NCBI RefSeq assembly: GCF_004114935.1
Contig: NZ_CP022221.1
Coordinates: 7,399,001-7,463,000, forward strand
Direction: 5' to 3'
DNA from: Bradyrhizobium zhanjiangense
GTDB lineage: Bacteria > Pseudomonadota > Alphaproteobacteria > Rhizobiales > Xanthobacteraceae
Length of the DNA stretch: 64,000 bases
Part shown: positions 35,223 through 43,637 of the stretch, piece after piece
Position numbering within the stretch: position 1 is the stretch's first letter
How the letters are laid out: the number at the start of each line of letters is the position of its first letter
Notes under the pieces: model-generated
What the model was told of the DNA's origin: nothing
The model's input: only the letters and a program-made list of their open reading frames with translations
The model's database searches: none
Translations under genes and position numbers: made by a program

Positions 35223-36196
35223 CAGGCCACTCCTTCCTTAGGCTTGAGCGCGGGCACGGGCTTGAGCCCAGCCACAGGCTTGGGCTCCACCGCCGGCTCG
35301 CTCTCCGCCTGGACTTTGCGTTCGACGCCGGCATTGGTCATGACGGTGTAGAAGATCCAGCAAACGATCAGGATGATCAGATTGTAGACCAGCGACAGCG
35401 CGGCGGCCTTGCCGAGGTCGAACTGGCCGAGCGCAATCTTGACCAACTCGATCGACACGAAGGTCGTGGAGTTGCCGGGCCCGCCGCCGGTGACGACGAA
35501 GGGCTCGGTGTAGATCATGAAACTGTCCATGAAGCGCAACAGCACAGCGATCAAGAGCACGCGGTTCATCTTCGGCAGCTGGATCGCCTTGAACACGGCC
35601 CAGCGCGAGGCGCCGTCGATTTGGGCGGCCTGGTAATAGGCTTCGGGAATCGACTTCAGGCCGGCATAGCAGAGCAGCGCGACGAGGCTGGTCCAGTGCC
35701 AGACATCCATCACGATGACGGTGACCCAGGCGTCGATGTCGTTGGAGACGTAATTGTAGTCGAAGCCCATCGCGTTGAGAACATAGCCGAGCAGGCCGAT
35801 GTCCGGGCGGCCGAAGATCTGCCAGATCGTGCCGACCACGTTCCACGGAATCAATAGCGGCAGCGCGAGGATCACGAGGCAGGCCGCGACGGTCCAGCCC
35901 TCGCGCGGCATCGACAGCGCGACGACGATGCCGAGCGGCACCTCGATGGCGAGGATCACCAGCGAGAAAAACAGATTGCGGCCGAGCGAGGCGAGGAAGC
36001 GGCCGCCGAGATCGGTCGAAGGATCGAGCAGCTCCTTGAACCAGCCGACGCCGTTCCAGAAGAACTGGTTGTTGCCGAAGGTGTCCTGCATCGAATAGTT
36101 CACCACCGTCATCAGCGGCAGCACCGCCGAGAAGGCGACGACCAGGAACACCGGCAGCACCAGGAACCAGGCTTTTTGGTTGACGGTCTTGTCCAT
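35222..36196 (-). CDS. glpP: Glycerol ABC transporter permease
   Basis: This 324-residue permease is of the MalF type, with about six helices and the coupling loop AGLKSIPEAYYQAAQIDGASRWAVFKAIQLPKM at about residues 185-217. A polar, Pro/Glu/Lys-rich C-terminal tail of about 30 residues (ESEPAVEPKPVAGLKP, then PALKPK) extends beyond the last helix. It overlaps both the preceding ATPase gene and glpQ by one base. Confidence 0.93.
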   Translation of the reverse strand: MDKTVNQKAWFLVLPVFLVVAFSAVLPLMTVVNYSMQDTFGNNQFFWNGVGWFKELLDPSTDLGGRFLASLGRNLFFSLVILAIEVPLGIVVALSMPREGWTVAACLVILALPLLIPWNVVGTIWQIFGRPDIGLLGYVLNAMGFDYNYVSNDIDAWVTVIVMDVWHWTSLVALLCYAGLKSIPEAYYQAAQIDGASRWAVFKAIQLPKMNRVLLIAVLLRFMDSFMIYTEPFVVTGGGPGNSTTFVSIELVKIALGQFDLGKAAALSLVYNLIILIVCWIFYTVMTNAGVERKVQAESEPAVEPKPVAGLKPVPALKPKEGVA

Positions 36197-37281
36197 CAGG
36201 CGGCTCCCTCCACCAGAAGGCTGTCGGCATAGACGTGGACATGCGACGGATCGAATTGCAGCCCGGCGTTGCCATCCGGGCTGGTGAAGCCGCCAGGGGC
36301 GCGCGCCGCGAGCTTTGCGTCGCCGAGCCGCGCTCGCGCGAAACGGATGCGACCGAGATCGTCGATGCGCTCGATCTTCGCGGTGAGCAGGTCGGGCGCG
36401 GGCGCGACGACCTCGACGAATTCGGGACGGACGCCGATCTCGATCTTCGCGCCCGAAGGCAGATTGTCGTAGCTGCGGTTGAGCGCGATGACATGGCCGC
36501 CGATCCGCGCCTCGCGTCCCCTCACCTCCGCGGGCAGGATGTTCATGCCGGGCGAGCCGATGAAATAGCCGACGAAGGTGTGCGCCGGCTTGTCGAACAG
36601 TTCGGCCGGCGTGCCGCTCTGCACCACGCGGCCGTCATGCATGACGACCACGGTGTCGGCAAAGGTCAGCGCCTCGGTCTGGTCATGGGTGACGTAGATC
36701 ATCGTGAGATCGAGCTCGCGATGCAGCGCCTTCAGCTTGGAGCGGAGCTGCCATTTCAGCTCCGGATCGATCACCGTCAGCGGCTCATCGAACAGCACGG
36801 CGGCGACGTCGGAGCGGACGAGGCCGCGGCCAAGCGAGATCTTCTGCTTGGCGTCGGCCGTGAGCCGCGTCGCCTTGCGGTTCAGATAGGGTTCGAGATC
36901 GAGCAGGCGGCCGATCTCGGCAACGCGCTTGTCGATTTCGGCCTTCGGCACGCCGCGGTTCTTCAGCGGAAACGCCAGGTTCTGCCCCACCGTCATGGTG
37001 TCGTAAATCACCGGAAACTGGAATACCTGGGCGATGTTGCGCTTCTGGGTTGACAGCGGTGTGATGTCCACCCCGTCGAACATGATCCTTCCGCGCGAGG
37101 GCGTGATGATGCCGGAGATGACGTTGAGCAGCGTGGTCTTGCCGCAGCCGGACGGCCCGAGCAGCGCATAGGCGCCGCCCTGCCGCCAGGTCATGGTGAC
37201 GGGCTTCAGCGCGAAGCTTTCCGGCGCGGCATCATTGCCGCCGTAGGAGTGCGCGAGATCGACGAGGTCAATGCGGGCCAT
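36196..37281 (-). CDS. glpT: Glycerol ABC transporter ATPase with degenerate signature
   Basis: This 361-residue ATPase is of the UgpC/MalK type. Walker A is LLGPSGCGKTTLLN, the Q-loop is VFQFPVIYDTMT, Walker B is VLFDEPLTVIDPEL, and the switch His is intact in IYVTHDQTEALTFAD. The ABC signature is degenerate: TADAKQKISLGRG stands where LSGGQ is expected. The C-terminal regulatory domain (about residues 235-360) is of the TOBE type. Together with GlpS, which has the opposite defect, it would form a heterodimer with one good ATP site. The symbol follows the R. leguminosarum operon; it is not the E. coli glpT permease. Confidence 0.92.
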   Translation of the reverse strand: MARIDLVDLAHSYGGNDAAPESFALKPVTMTWRQGGAYALLGPSGCGKTTLLNVISGIITPSRGRIMFDGVDITPLSTQKRNIAQVFQFPVIYDTMTVGQNLAFPLKNRGVPKAEIDKRVAEIGRLLDLEPYLNRKATRLTADAKQKISLGRGLVRSDVAAVLFDEPLTVIDPELKWQLRSKLKALHRELDLTMIYVTHDQTEALTFADTVVVMHDGRVVQSGTPAELFDKPAHTFVGYFIGSPGMNILPAEVRGREARIGGHVIALNRSYDNLPSGAKIEIGVRPEFVEVVAPAPDLLTAKIERIDDLGRIRFARARLGDAKLAARAPGGFTSPDGNAGLQFDPSHVHVYADSLLVEGAA

Positions 37282-37293
37282 GTCGCACCTCCC

Positions 37294-38433
37294 TCAAGAG
37301 CTTTTTCTGTTTGACGCGTTTTCTTCACGCGAACCGCTACGCACTTCGCTTGAAAACGCTATGCCAGGAGCCGCGACGAGCCGGTCGGCCGCGTCGAAGA
37401 CAAAGATGTCATTGGGATCGAGCACGGCATCGATGGTCTGGCCCGGCTCGAATTCGTGCACGCCGTGCAGCACCGCCACCCAATTCAATCCGTCGCGGGT
37501 CAGATGCACGAAACTCTCCGAACCGGTGATCTCGGTCACCGTCACCGTGGCATGGAAGGCGTGGCGGTCGGCCTCGCCATTGGCAAGGGCGAGCTGATGC
37601 GCGCGGAAGCCGACGCGATAGGCGCCGTCGGCAAGGCCGGCATAGAGCCCCGAGGCCGGTGAGGTCGTGCCGCCGGCATATTGCACGGAGCCGTTCTTCT
37701 TCTCGAGACCGACGAGATTCAGCGGCGGATCCGAAAACACCTGCGCGACGCGGAGCGTCTGCGGGCGGCGGTAGACGTTGGCGGTCTCGCCCATCTGAAG
37801 CGCCCGGCCCTCCCACATGCACACCGTATTGCCGCCGAGCAACAGCGCCTCGGTCGGCTCGGTCGTGGCATAGACGAAGATCGCGCCGGAAGCCTCGAAG
37901 ATGCGCGGCAGCTCGGCGCGCAGCTCCTCGCGCAGCTTGTAATCGAGATTGGCGAGCGGCTCGTCGAGCAGCACGAGATCGGCGCCCTTGACCAGTGCGC
38001 GCGCGATCGCGGTACGCTGCTGCTGGCCGCCGGAGAGCTGGAGCGGCGTGCGCTTCAGGAACGGCTCGAGGCGGAGCAGTCTTGCAGCCTCCGCAACACG
38101 CGCCTCGATCTCATCGCGCGGCTTGCCCTGCACACGCAAGGGCGAGGCGATGTTCTCATAGACCGTGAGCGAGGGGTAATTGATGAACTGCTGATAGACC
38201 ATCGCGACCGAACGCTGGCGCACATCGGCGCCGGTGACGTCCTTGCCATTGACCAGCACCTTGCCCGTGGTCGGCTTGTCGAGGCCGGCGAGCAGCCGCA
38301 TGATCGAGGTCTTGCCTGACAGCGTCGGGCCGAGCAGCACGTTGAGGGTTCCGCTCTCGAGCGTCAGCGAGACGTCGCGGATGTGCGGGACGCCTTCGAC
38401 AGTCCGGGTCACGTGATCGAGTGTCACGGTCAT
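37294..38433 (-). CDS. glpS: Glycerol ABC transporter ATPase lacking the switch histidine
   Basis: This 379-residue ATPase is the partner of GlpT. Walker A is LLGPTLSGKTSIMRLL, the Q-loop is MVYQQFINYPSLT, the signature LSGGQQQRTAIARAL is canonical, and Walker B is LVLLDEPLANLDYKL. At the switch (H-loop) position it reads VYATTEPTEALLLGG, where Thr replaces the usual His. A TOBE-type C-terminal domain follows from about residue 230. It overlaps glpD by four bases and precedes glpT by 12. Confidence 0.92.
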   Translation of the reverse strand: MTVTLDHVTRTVEGVPHIRDVSLTLESGTLNVLLGPTLSGKTSIMRLLAGLDKPTTGKVLVNGKDVTGADVRQRSVAMVYQQFINYPSLTVYENIASPLRVQGKPRDEIEARVAEAARLLRLEPFLKRTPLQLSGGQQQRTAIARALVKGADLVLLDEPLANLDYKLREELRAELPRIFEASGAIFVYATTEPTEALLLGGNTVCMWEGRALQMGETANVYRRPQTLRVAQVFSDPPLNLVGLEKKNGSVQYAGGTTSPASGLYAGLADGAYRVGFRAHQLALANGEADRHAFHATVTVTEITGSESFVHLTRDGLNWVAVLHGVHEFEPGQTIDAVLDPNDIFVFDAADRLVAAPGIAFSSEVRSGSREENASNRKSS

Positions 38434-39980
38434 GAGCGCCCTCCCGCTTCCAGCAGGGGAGTTTGCGGCACGGCGTTGGTCCTGATCCAGTCGTCAAGCG
38501 CCGCGATCTCGTCGGCAGATAGTCGCAGGCCGAGCTTGGACCGGCGCCAGACGATGTCGTCGGCGGTGACGGCCCATTCATTGGCCATGAGATAGCGGAC
38601 CTCGCGCTCGGTCAGCGTCGCGCCAAAGGCCTGGCCGAGATCGGCGGCCGATTTCGCATCGCCGAGCAGCTTGATCGCCCTTGTGCCGTAGGCGCGGGCG
38701 AGGCGCCGCGCATGCTCGTGGCTGAGGAAGGGATACCCGCGCTGGAGCTCGGCGATCAGGCCGTCGATGTCGGATACGTTCATGTCGCCGCCGGGCAGTG
38801 GCCATTTGCCGGTCCAGCCCTCGCGCGCTTTCGCGCTGCGAAGATAGGGGGCGAGCCGTTCCAGCGCCTCTTCGGCGAGGCGGCGGTAGGTCGTGATCTT
38901 GCCGCCATAGATCGACAGCAGCGGCACGCCGCCGGGTGTGTCGAGCTCGAACACATAGTCGCGGGTTGCGGCCTTGGCTTCGCTGGCGCCGTCGTCATAG
39001 AGCGGGCGCACCCCGGAATAGGTCCAGACCACGTCCTCTGGCGTGACCGGTTTGGCCAGATATTCGCTGGCGGCAGCGCAAAGATACTGGATCTCCTCAG
39101 GTGTCGCCTTCACCTTGGCGGGATCGCCGTCATAGTCGCGGTCGGTGGTGCCGATCAGCGTGAAATCGTCCTGGTACGGGATCACGAAGATGATGCGCCC
39201 GTCGGCGTTCTGGAACATGTAGGCGCGGTCGTGGTCGTAGAGCTTCTTGACCACGATGTGCGAGCCCTGGACCAGGCGTACCTTGGCCTTCGCGTTGACG
39301 CCGGCGCCGCGGCCGAGCACGTCCTCGACCCAAGGACCGCCGGCATTGACCAGCGCGCGCGCCTGGATCGACGAGCGCGCGCCAGTCAGCGTGTCGACCA
39401 TGCTCACGGTCCAGATGCCGTCGGACTGGCGGATCTCGGTCGCGCGGGTGCGGGTGCGGATCTCGGCGCCCTTGTCGGCGGCATCGCGCGCGTTCAGCAC
39501 GACGAGGCGGGCGTCATCGACGAAGCAGTCGGAATATTCGAATGCGCGGGAGTAGCGGTTCGGGATCAGCGGGCGGCCGACCTCGTCGCGTCGGAGATCG
39601 ATCGTGCGCGTAGCGGGCAACAGGTGGCGGCCGCCGATGTGATCATAGAGGAAAAGGCCGAGGCGCAGCAGCCAGGCCGGGCGCAGGCCGGCGTGATGCG
39701 GCAGGACGAACCTCAGGGGGCGGATGATGTGGGGCGCGATGCCCCAGAGGACCTCGCGCTCGATCAGCGCCTCGCGGACCAGGCGGAATTCGTAATATTC
39801 GAGATAGCGCAGGCCGCCATGCACCAGCTTGGTCGACCAGGACGACGTCCCGCTCGCCAGATCGTTCATTTCGCATAGGAAAACCGTGTTGCCGCGGCCC
39901 ACCGCATCGCGCGCGATGCCGCAGCCGTTCACACCGCCTCCGATGATGGCGAGGTCGAAAATACGCTCCAACAGACGCAT
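38430..39980 (-). CDS. glpD: Aerobic glycerol-3-phosphate dehydrogenase
   Basis: This 516-residue FAD enzyme oxidises glycerol-3-phosphate to dihydroxyacetone phosphate at the membrane and passes electrons to quinone. The FAD-binding motif is LAIIGGGVNGCGIARDAVGRG near residue 11; WSTKLVHGGLRYLEYYEF and the C-terminal LPGGDMN with IDGLIAEL are also typical. It is the first gene of the operon, ahead of the glycerol importer. A glycerol kinase gene is not in the window. The GAAAG-repeat region upstream (40014-40082) is its probable GlpR-controlled promoter. Confidence 0.95.
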   Translation of the reverse strand: MRLLERIFDLAIIGGGVNGCGIARDAVGRGNTVFLCEMNDLASGTSSWSTKLVHGGLRYLEYYEFRLVREALIEREVLWGIAPHIIRPLRFVLPHHAGLRPAWLLRLGLFLYDHIGGRHLLPATRTIDLRRDEVGRPLIPNRYSRAFEYSDCFVDDARLVVLNARDAADKGAEIRTRTRATEIRQSDGIWTVSMVDTLTGARSSIQARALVNAGGPWVEDVLGRGAGVNAKAKVRLVQGSHIVVKKLYDHDRAYMFQNADGRIIFVIPYQDDFTLIGTTDRDYDGDPAKVKATPEEIQYLCAAASEYLAKPVTPEDVVWTYSGVRPLYDDGASEAKAATRDYVFELDTPGGVPLLSIYGGKITTYRRLAEEALERLAPYLRSAKAREGWTGKWPLPGGDMNVSDIDGLIAELQRGYPFLSHEHARRLARAYGTRAIKLLGDAKSAADLGQAFGATLTEREVRYLMANEWAVTADDIVWRRSKLGLRLSADEIAALDDWIRTNAVPQTPLLEAGGRS

Positions 39981-40013
39981 CCCCCGAAGACCGCCCGTTC
40001 CATCGAGCGGCTA

Positions 40014-40082
40014 CTTTCGTTTTTGATTAGATCACACCACAAAACGAAAGCAAGATGAAAGAGAGGCGAAAGGAAGTGAAAG
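40014..40082 (-). promoter_or_regulatory. Probable GlpR operator array upstream of glpD
   Basis: An inverted repeat CTTTCGTTTTTG (40014-40025) and CAAAACGAAAG (40040-40050) is followed by three more GAAAG half-sites. The four GAAAG copies begin at 40046, 40057, 40068 and 40078, spacings of 11, 11 and 10 bases, which is one helical turn. DeoR-family GlpR proteins are known to bind TTTCG-type sites, often repeated. The array lies 34-102 bases upstream of the glpD start. Confidence 0.65.
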
Positions 40083-40199
40083 CGGAACATTTTTTGTGGG
40101 CGTTGCGAGGGACAAGCCGCAACTTAGCGGAGACCCAAGGCAGGACTCACTGAAATGGAGCGGGGAATCGAGCTACCAGTAAATGCGTTGACGGCTTGA

Positions 40200-40219
40200 A
40201 TGTAGTAACATGCCTACAT
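40200..40219. promoter_or_regulatory. Putative operator of the toxin-antitoxin operon
   Basis: ATGTAG and CTACAT form 6-base arms around 8 bases, 42-61 bases before the antitoxin ATG. A -35-like TTGACG precedes it at 40188-40193. Autoregulation by antitoxin binding at such palindromes is usual for Phd-type modules. Confidence 0.5.
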
Positions 40220-40260
40220 AAGATTTGTACCGGCGAAGCCCCGGCCAGGAGGTGCAAGCA

Positions 40261-40512
40261 ATGGTGACCACTCTCACCAGCCGAGAGTTCAATCACGATA
40301 CCAGCGGCGCAAAAAAAGCGGCTTCGCGGGGACCGGTCTTTATTACGGACCGCGGCCGCCCGGCCCATGTCCTGCTGACGATCGAAGATTATTTGCGCCT
40401 AACTGGCGGGCACATGAGCCTTGCCGAAGCCTTGGCGCAGGCCGGAACGGACTTCGATTTCGATGCGCCGCGCATTGCCGGTGGGATCTTCAAGCCGGCC
40501 GATCTCGACTGA
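40261..40512 (+). CDS. Phd/YefM-type antitoxin
   Basis: This 83-residue antitoxin has an N-terminal Phd/YefM DNA-binding fold (VTTLTSREFNHDTSGAKKAA, then GPVFITDRGRPAHVLLTIEDYLRLTG). The C-terminal part (LAEALAQAGTDFDFDAPRIAGGIFKPADLD) would neutralise the toxin. The ATG at 40261 follows a perfect AGGAGG at 40248-40253. Its stop overlaps the toxin start (TGATG), the usual layout for such pairs. The module lies between glpD and glpR. Confidence 0.92.
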   Translation: MVTTLTSREFNHDTSGAKKAASRGPVFITDRGRPAHVLLTIEDYLRLTGGHMSLAEALAQAGTDFDFDAPRIAGGIFKPADLD

Positions 40513-40928
40513 TGTTTCTGCTGGACACCAATGTCATTTCCGAACTGAGGCGACCAGATAAAGCTCATCGCAACGTCGCCGCCTGGGCCAGTTCAATTCC
40601 GGCGGCAAGCTTCTTCATATCCGTCATCTCGATACTCGAAATCGAACTTGGCGCACGCCTTATCGAGCGCAAAGACACCACGCAAGGAGCCATTCTGCGC
40701 GCTTGGATCGACAATCATATTCTGGCTCGTTTTGAAGACCGAATCCTGGCCATCGACACGGCCGTGGCGCAGCGCTGCGCACAACTTCACGTTCCCAACC
40801 CGCGGGCCGAACGCGACGCTCTTATTGAGGCAACCGCGTTTGTTCACGGCTTGACGATCGTTACGCGCAACGTCGGGGATTTCGAACCTACCGGCGTTCC
40901 GCTGCTCAACCCGTGGGGCGACGCCTAA
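40512..40928 (+). CDS. vapC: PIN-domain toxin, VapC/FitB type
   Basis: This 138-residue toxin is a PIN-domain ribonuclease. Its acidic metal-binding residues sit in MFLLDTNVISELRRP (Asp5), SILEIELGARL (Glu about 44), PRAERDALIEATAFVHG (Asp about 100) and TRNVGDFE (Asp about 120). VapC proteins cut tRNA or other RNA and are blocked by the co-encoded antitoxin. It ends 4 bases before the convergent glpR stop. All catalytic residues appear intact, so the toxin is probably active. Confidence 0.92.
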   Translation: MFLLDTNVISELRRPDKAHRNVAAWASSIPAASFFISVISILEIELGARLIERKDTTQGAILRAWIDNHILARFEDRILAIDTAVAQRCAQLHVPNPRAERDALIEATAFVHGLTIVTRNVGDFEPTGVPLLNPWGDA

Positions 40929-40932
40929 GGCA

Positions 40933-41781
40933 CTATCGCAGCCTGACCACCGGCGCCGCTTCAGGCGCGGCGTCCTGCGCATCGGCCTGGGCCTCATCGA
41001 TCTCCCTCACCTCCTTCGGCATCGCTTCGACCACCTCGATGCCCTTGCTGTGGCAGATGGTGGCGAGGCGCTCGGGCAGCTCCTGGTCGGTGACGAAGGT
41101 CTGGATCTGGGTGATGTGCGCGATGCGCACCGGCGCGCTGCGGCGCAGCTTTGTGGAATCGGCGACCAGCATGACGCTGCGGGCATTGGCGATGATGGCC
41201 TGCGCCACCTGCACCTCGCGATAGTCGAAGTCGAGCAAAGCGCCCTCTTCATCGATCGCGGACGCACCGATGATGGCATAGTCGACCTTGAACTGGCCGA
41301 TCAGCTGCGTCGCGGTCGAGCCGACCACCGCGCCGTCGGCGCGCCGCACCGTGCCACCGGCGACGACCACCTCGATGCGGGGATGGCGGTAGAGCAGCAT
41401 GGCAACGTTGAGATTGTTGGTGATGACGAGGAGATCCTCGTGCGAGGTCAGCGCGCTCGCGACCTCCTCGGTGGTGGTGCCGATGTTGATGAACAGCGAA
41501 CAGCCGTTCGGGATCAGCGAGGCGGCGGCGGCGCCAATCGCCTTCTTCTCGTCGGCGGCGACGAAGCGGCGCGCCTCATAGGCGAGGTTTTCGACGCCCG
41601 AGGCGATGATGGCGCCGCCATGGATGCGGGTCAGCGATCTCCGCTCGCAGAGATCGTTGAGATCTTTCCTGATGGTCTGCGCGGAAACCTCGAACCGGCG
41701 CGCGAGCTCCTCGACCATGACGCGGCCCGAGGCGCGCGCGATGTTGAGGATTTCGGCTTGGCGATGGGTCAGTCCGGTCAC
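40933..41781 (-). CDS. glpR: DeoR/GlpR family repressor of glycerol genes
   Basis: This 282-residue repressor has the DeoR helix-turn-helix (HRQAEILNIARASGRVMVEELARRFEVSAQTIRKDLNDL) at about residues 6-44. A sugar-phosphate-sensing domain follows, with NIGTTTEEVA near residue 97, TNNLNVA near 119 and GGTVRRADGAVVG near 140. The usual inducer is glycerol-3-phosphate. An acidic and Ala-rich C-terminal tail of about 20 residues (ADAQDAAPEAAPVV) is extra. The start is GTG at 41779-41781. It lies on the same strand as the glp operon, with the toxin-antitoxin pair between them. Confidence 0.92.
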   Translation of the reverse strand: MTGLTHRQAEILNIARASGRVMVEELARRFEVSAQTIRKDLNDLCERRSLTRIHGGAIIASGVENLAYEARRFVAADEKKAIGAAAASLIPNGCSLFINIGTTTEEVASALTSHEDLLVITNNLNVAMLLYRHPRIEVVVAGGTVRRADGAVVGSTATQLIGQFKVDYAIIGASAIDEEGALLDFDYREVQVAQAIIANARSVMLVADSTKLRRSAPVRIAHITQIQTFVTDQELPERLATICHSKGIEVVEAMPKEVREIDEAQADAQDAAPEAAPVVRLR

Positions 41782-41867
41782 GGCAAGGGCCTCACATCAG
41801 GAAGCTGCATGGTGCGGCGGTTCACGCGTCCGGTCAATGCGTGATCACGGTTAACGGACAAGGATCT

Positions 41868-42530
41868 TCACCACGCCATCGCGGCTGCGAGGTGCGCAAG
41901 CAGCTCCGGATCGTCGAACGCACCGGCGGAAGCGACCGCGCCGGCCGCAACGAGGTCAGCATGGCTGAGCGTGGTGCGCAGCCCGATGGTGGGAATGCCG
42001 GCCGCCGCGGCCGATTGCACGCCGGAGCGTGAATCCTCGAATGCGATCGAGGCTGGCGCGCTGGCGCCGACGAAACGCAGCCCTTCCTGATAGGGCAGCG
42101 GATGCGGCTTGCCGTGCGGCAGCTCGTCGCCGATCACGATTGCCTTGAACCGCTCGGTGATGCCGAGGCCCGAGAGCAGCAGCTCGGCGTTGAGCCGCGG
42201 CGCGTTGGTCACGGCGACCATAGGGATGCCGGCGCCATCCGCACGGTCGAGCAGCGCCATCAGCCCCGGTATCGGCGCGATCTGCCCGGCCACCAGATCA
42301 CGAAAGATCGCCTCCTTCTCGCCGAGGATCGCGAGCCGCCGTTCCGGCGATTCGTCTGGCAGAAATCGCTCCCCGATCGAAACATTGGAAAAGCCCTGAA
42401 GCTCGCGCTTGAAGCGCTCATCATCCACGACGTGGCCGCGCGGGGCGAACACGCGGTGAAAGGCCTCGCGATGAAGCGGATCCGTATCGGCCAGCGTGCC
42501 GTCGATGTCGAATAGCAACGCCCTGCCCAT
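41868..42530 (-). CDS. HAD superfamily phosphatase (phosphoglycolate/beta-phosphoglucomutase-like)
   Basis: This 220-residue HAD hydrolase has motif I LLFDIDGTLADTDPLHREAF at the N-terminus, motif II VTNAPR, the GKPHPLPY Lys, and motif IV FEDSRSGVQSAAAAGI. It is a subclass IA enzyme that removes phosphate from a small metabolite; a sugar or glycerol phosphate is possible given its place next to the glp genes. The ATG at 42530 puts motif I at residues 5-12 and has AAGG at a fair distance. An ATG at 42554 is equally possible. Confidence 0.85.
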   Translation of the reverse strand: MGRALLFDIDGTLADTDPLHREAFHRVFAPRGHVVDDERFKRELQGFSNVSIGERFLPDESPERRLAILGEKEAIFRDLVAGQIAPIPGLMALLDRADGAGIPMVAVTNAPRLNAELLLSGLGITERFKAIVIGDELPHGKPHPLPYQEGLRFVGASAPASIAFEDSRSGVQSAAAAGIPTIGLRTTLSHADLVAAGAVASAGAFDDPELLAHLAAAMAW

Positions 42531-42707
42531 CGCTTGCCTTTTGACCTCGATCATTTCCGTACTTTCCCACATGCGCAGCGCATCAATGCGAAAGACGTAT
42601 CAATACGGCCTCGCACGCGCAATGAGCATCCACATGACGACAATGCGACACTCGACAAAGTCGCGCGCGGCTGCAACACTCGTCGCAAGATCAAAAAGGA
42701 GGAAACG

Positions 42708-43160
42708 ATGACGATCAACCGACGCGATCTGGCTCTCTCGACTCTCGCCGTCTCCGCGCTCGCTCTCACCACACCGGCGTTCGCTGCCTCGGCAGACGAA
42801 GAGGCCGTGGCGAAGAAGGTGGAGGCCTTTCGTCTCGCCCAGATCGCGGCCGACCCGAAGGCGCTCGGCGCACTGTGCTGGGACGATCTCAGCTACAGCC
42901 ATTCCAGCGGCAAGGTCGAGGACAAGGCGACCTTCATCGCCAATGCCACCGACGGCAAGTCGAAATTCCTATCGATCGAATACAAGGACCCGACCATCAA
43001 GGTCGTCGGCCCTGCGGCGATCGTCCGTTTCCACTGGCTCGGCGAGCAGGAGATGGCAGCCGATGGGAAAAAAGTGTCGACCAATCTTCATATCCTGATG
43101 AACTGGCAGAAGCAGGGCGACGACTGGAAGCTGCTCTCGCGGGCAGCGACGAAGTTGTGA
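42708..43160 (+). CDS. Exported SnoaL/NTF2-like (DUF4440) protein
   Basis: This 150-residue protein has a Tat-like or Sec signal (NRRDLALSTLAVSALALTTPAFAAS, cleaved at about residue 27). An NTF2-like fold with the DUF4440 pattern follows: AFRLAQIAADPKALGALCWDDLSYSHSSG at about residues 40-68, then ATFIANATDGKSKFLSIEY and VGPAAIVRFHWLGEQEMAADGKK. Relatives are ketosteroid-isomerase-like enzymes or binding proteins. AGGAGG lies before the ATG. The two consecutive Arg residues followed by a hydrophobic stretch suggest Tat export. The substrate is unknown. Confidence 0.85.
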   Translation: MTINRRDLALSTLAVSALALTTPAFAASADEEAVAKKVEAFRLAQIAADPKALGALCWDDLSYSHSSGKVEDKATFIANATDGKSKFLSIEYKDPTIKVVGPAAIVRFHWLGEQEMAADGKKVSTNLHILMNWQKQGDDWKLLSRAATKL

Positions 43161-43170
43161 TGCAGTTCTT

Positions 43171-43373
43171 ACCCTCTCCCCTTGCGGGAGAGGGTGGCTC
43201 ACGCCGCGCCGAGGCGAGACGGGTGAGGGGTATGCTTCAGCGAGTCATTCTCTCGCTTTTCAATTGCCGATAGAACCCTCATCCGGCGCCATAGCTGAAG
43301 CTTTGCTTCGGCGTTCTCTTAAGAACGGCGGCTGAAGTCGGCCTATGCCACGTTCTCCCGCAAGGGGAGAAGG
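43171..43373. repeat. Composite palindromic repeat (CTCTCCC type), long copy
   Basis: It begins with a 10-base-pair hairpin (ACCCTCTCCC and GGGAGAGGGT) and contains GGGTGAGGGG, then AACCCTCATCCGGCGCC. It ends with TTCTCCCGCAAGGGGAGAAGG. The middle holds AGCTGAAGCTTTGCTTCGGC. It is a larger relative of the element at 11264-11360. The 285-base gap 43161-43445 is filled by it and a short CGCGCTTCGCGCG hairpin. Confidence 0.82.
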
Positions 43374-43445
43374 AAAGGCAGCTGTGTGCTCGGCAAAAAA
43401 TTCCGACCTCGCGCTTCGCGCGCCCCAGAATGACGAGTGCGGCGC

Positions 43446-43637
43446 TTACGCCGCCTCCTTCTCATCGCCGTTAATCAGCTTGCGCGCGGCGCGCTCGGCT
43501 TCGCGGGCGTTGCGGAAGAGTTGACCTTCGAGGCGGTTGAAGCGGTGGGATGAAGCGAAGAAGCAGTAGCCTCCGGAAGAACGAACGACGATACCTGCGG
43601 TCTGCGAGTCGACTTCGATGATGTAGCTATCCGGCAT
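43446..43637 (-). CDS. Short hypothetical protein
   Basis: I do not recognise this 63-residue protein. It starts MPDSYIIEVDSQTAGIVVRSSGGYCFFASSH and ends in a basic helical stretch (REAERAARKLING). The pattern of alternating beta strands followed by a helix suggests a small soluble fold, as found in many conserved short rhizobial proteins. The ATG at 43637 is preferred because the protein's regular pattern begins there; an in-frame start 9 codons earlier adds basic residues only. Confidence 0.6.
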   Translation of the reverse strand: MPDSYIIEVDSQTAGIVVRSSGGYCFFASSHRFNRLEGQLFRNAREAERAARKLINGDEKEAA

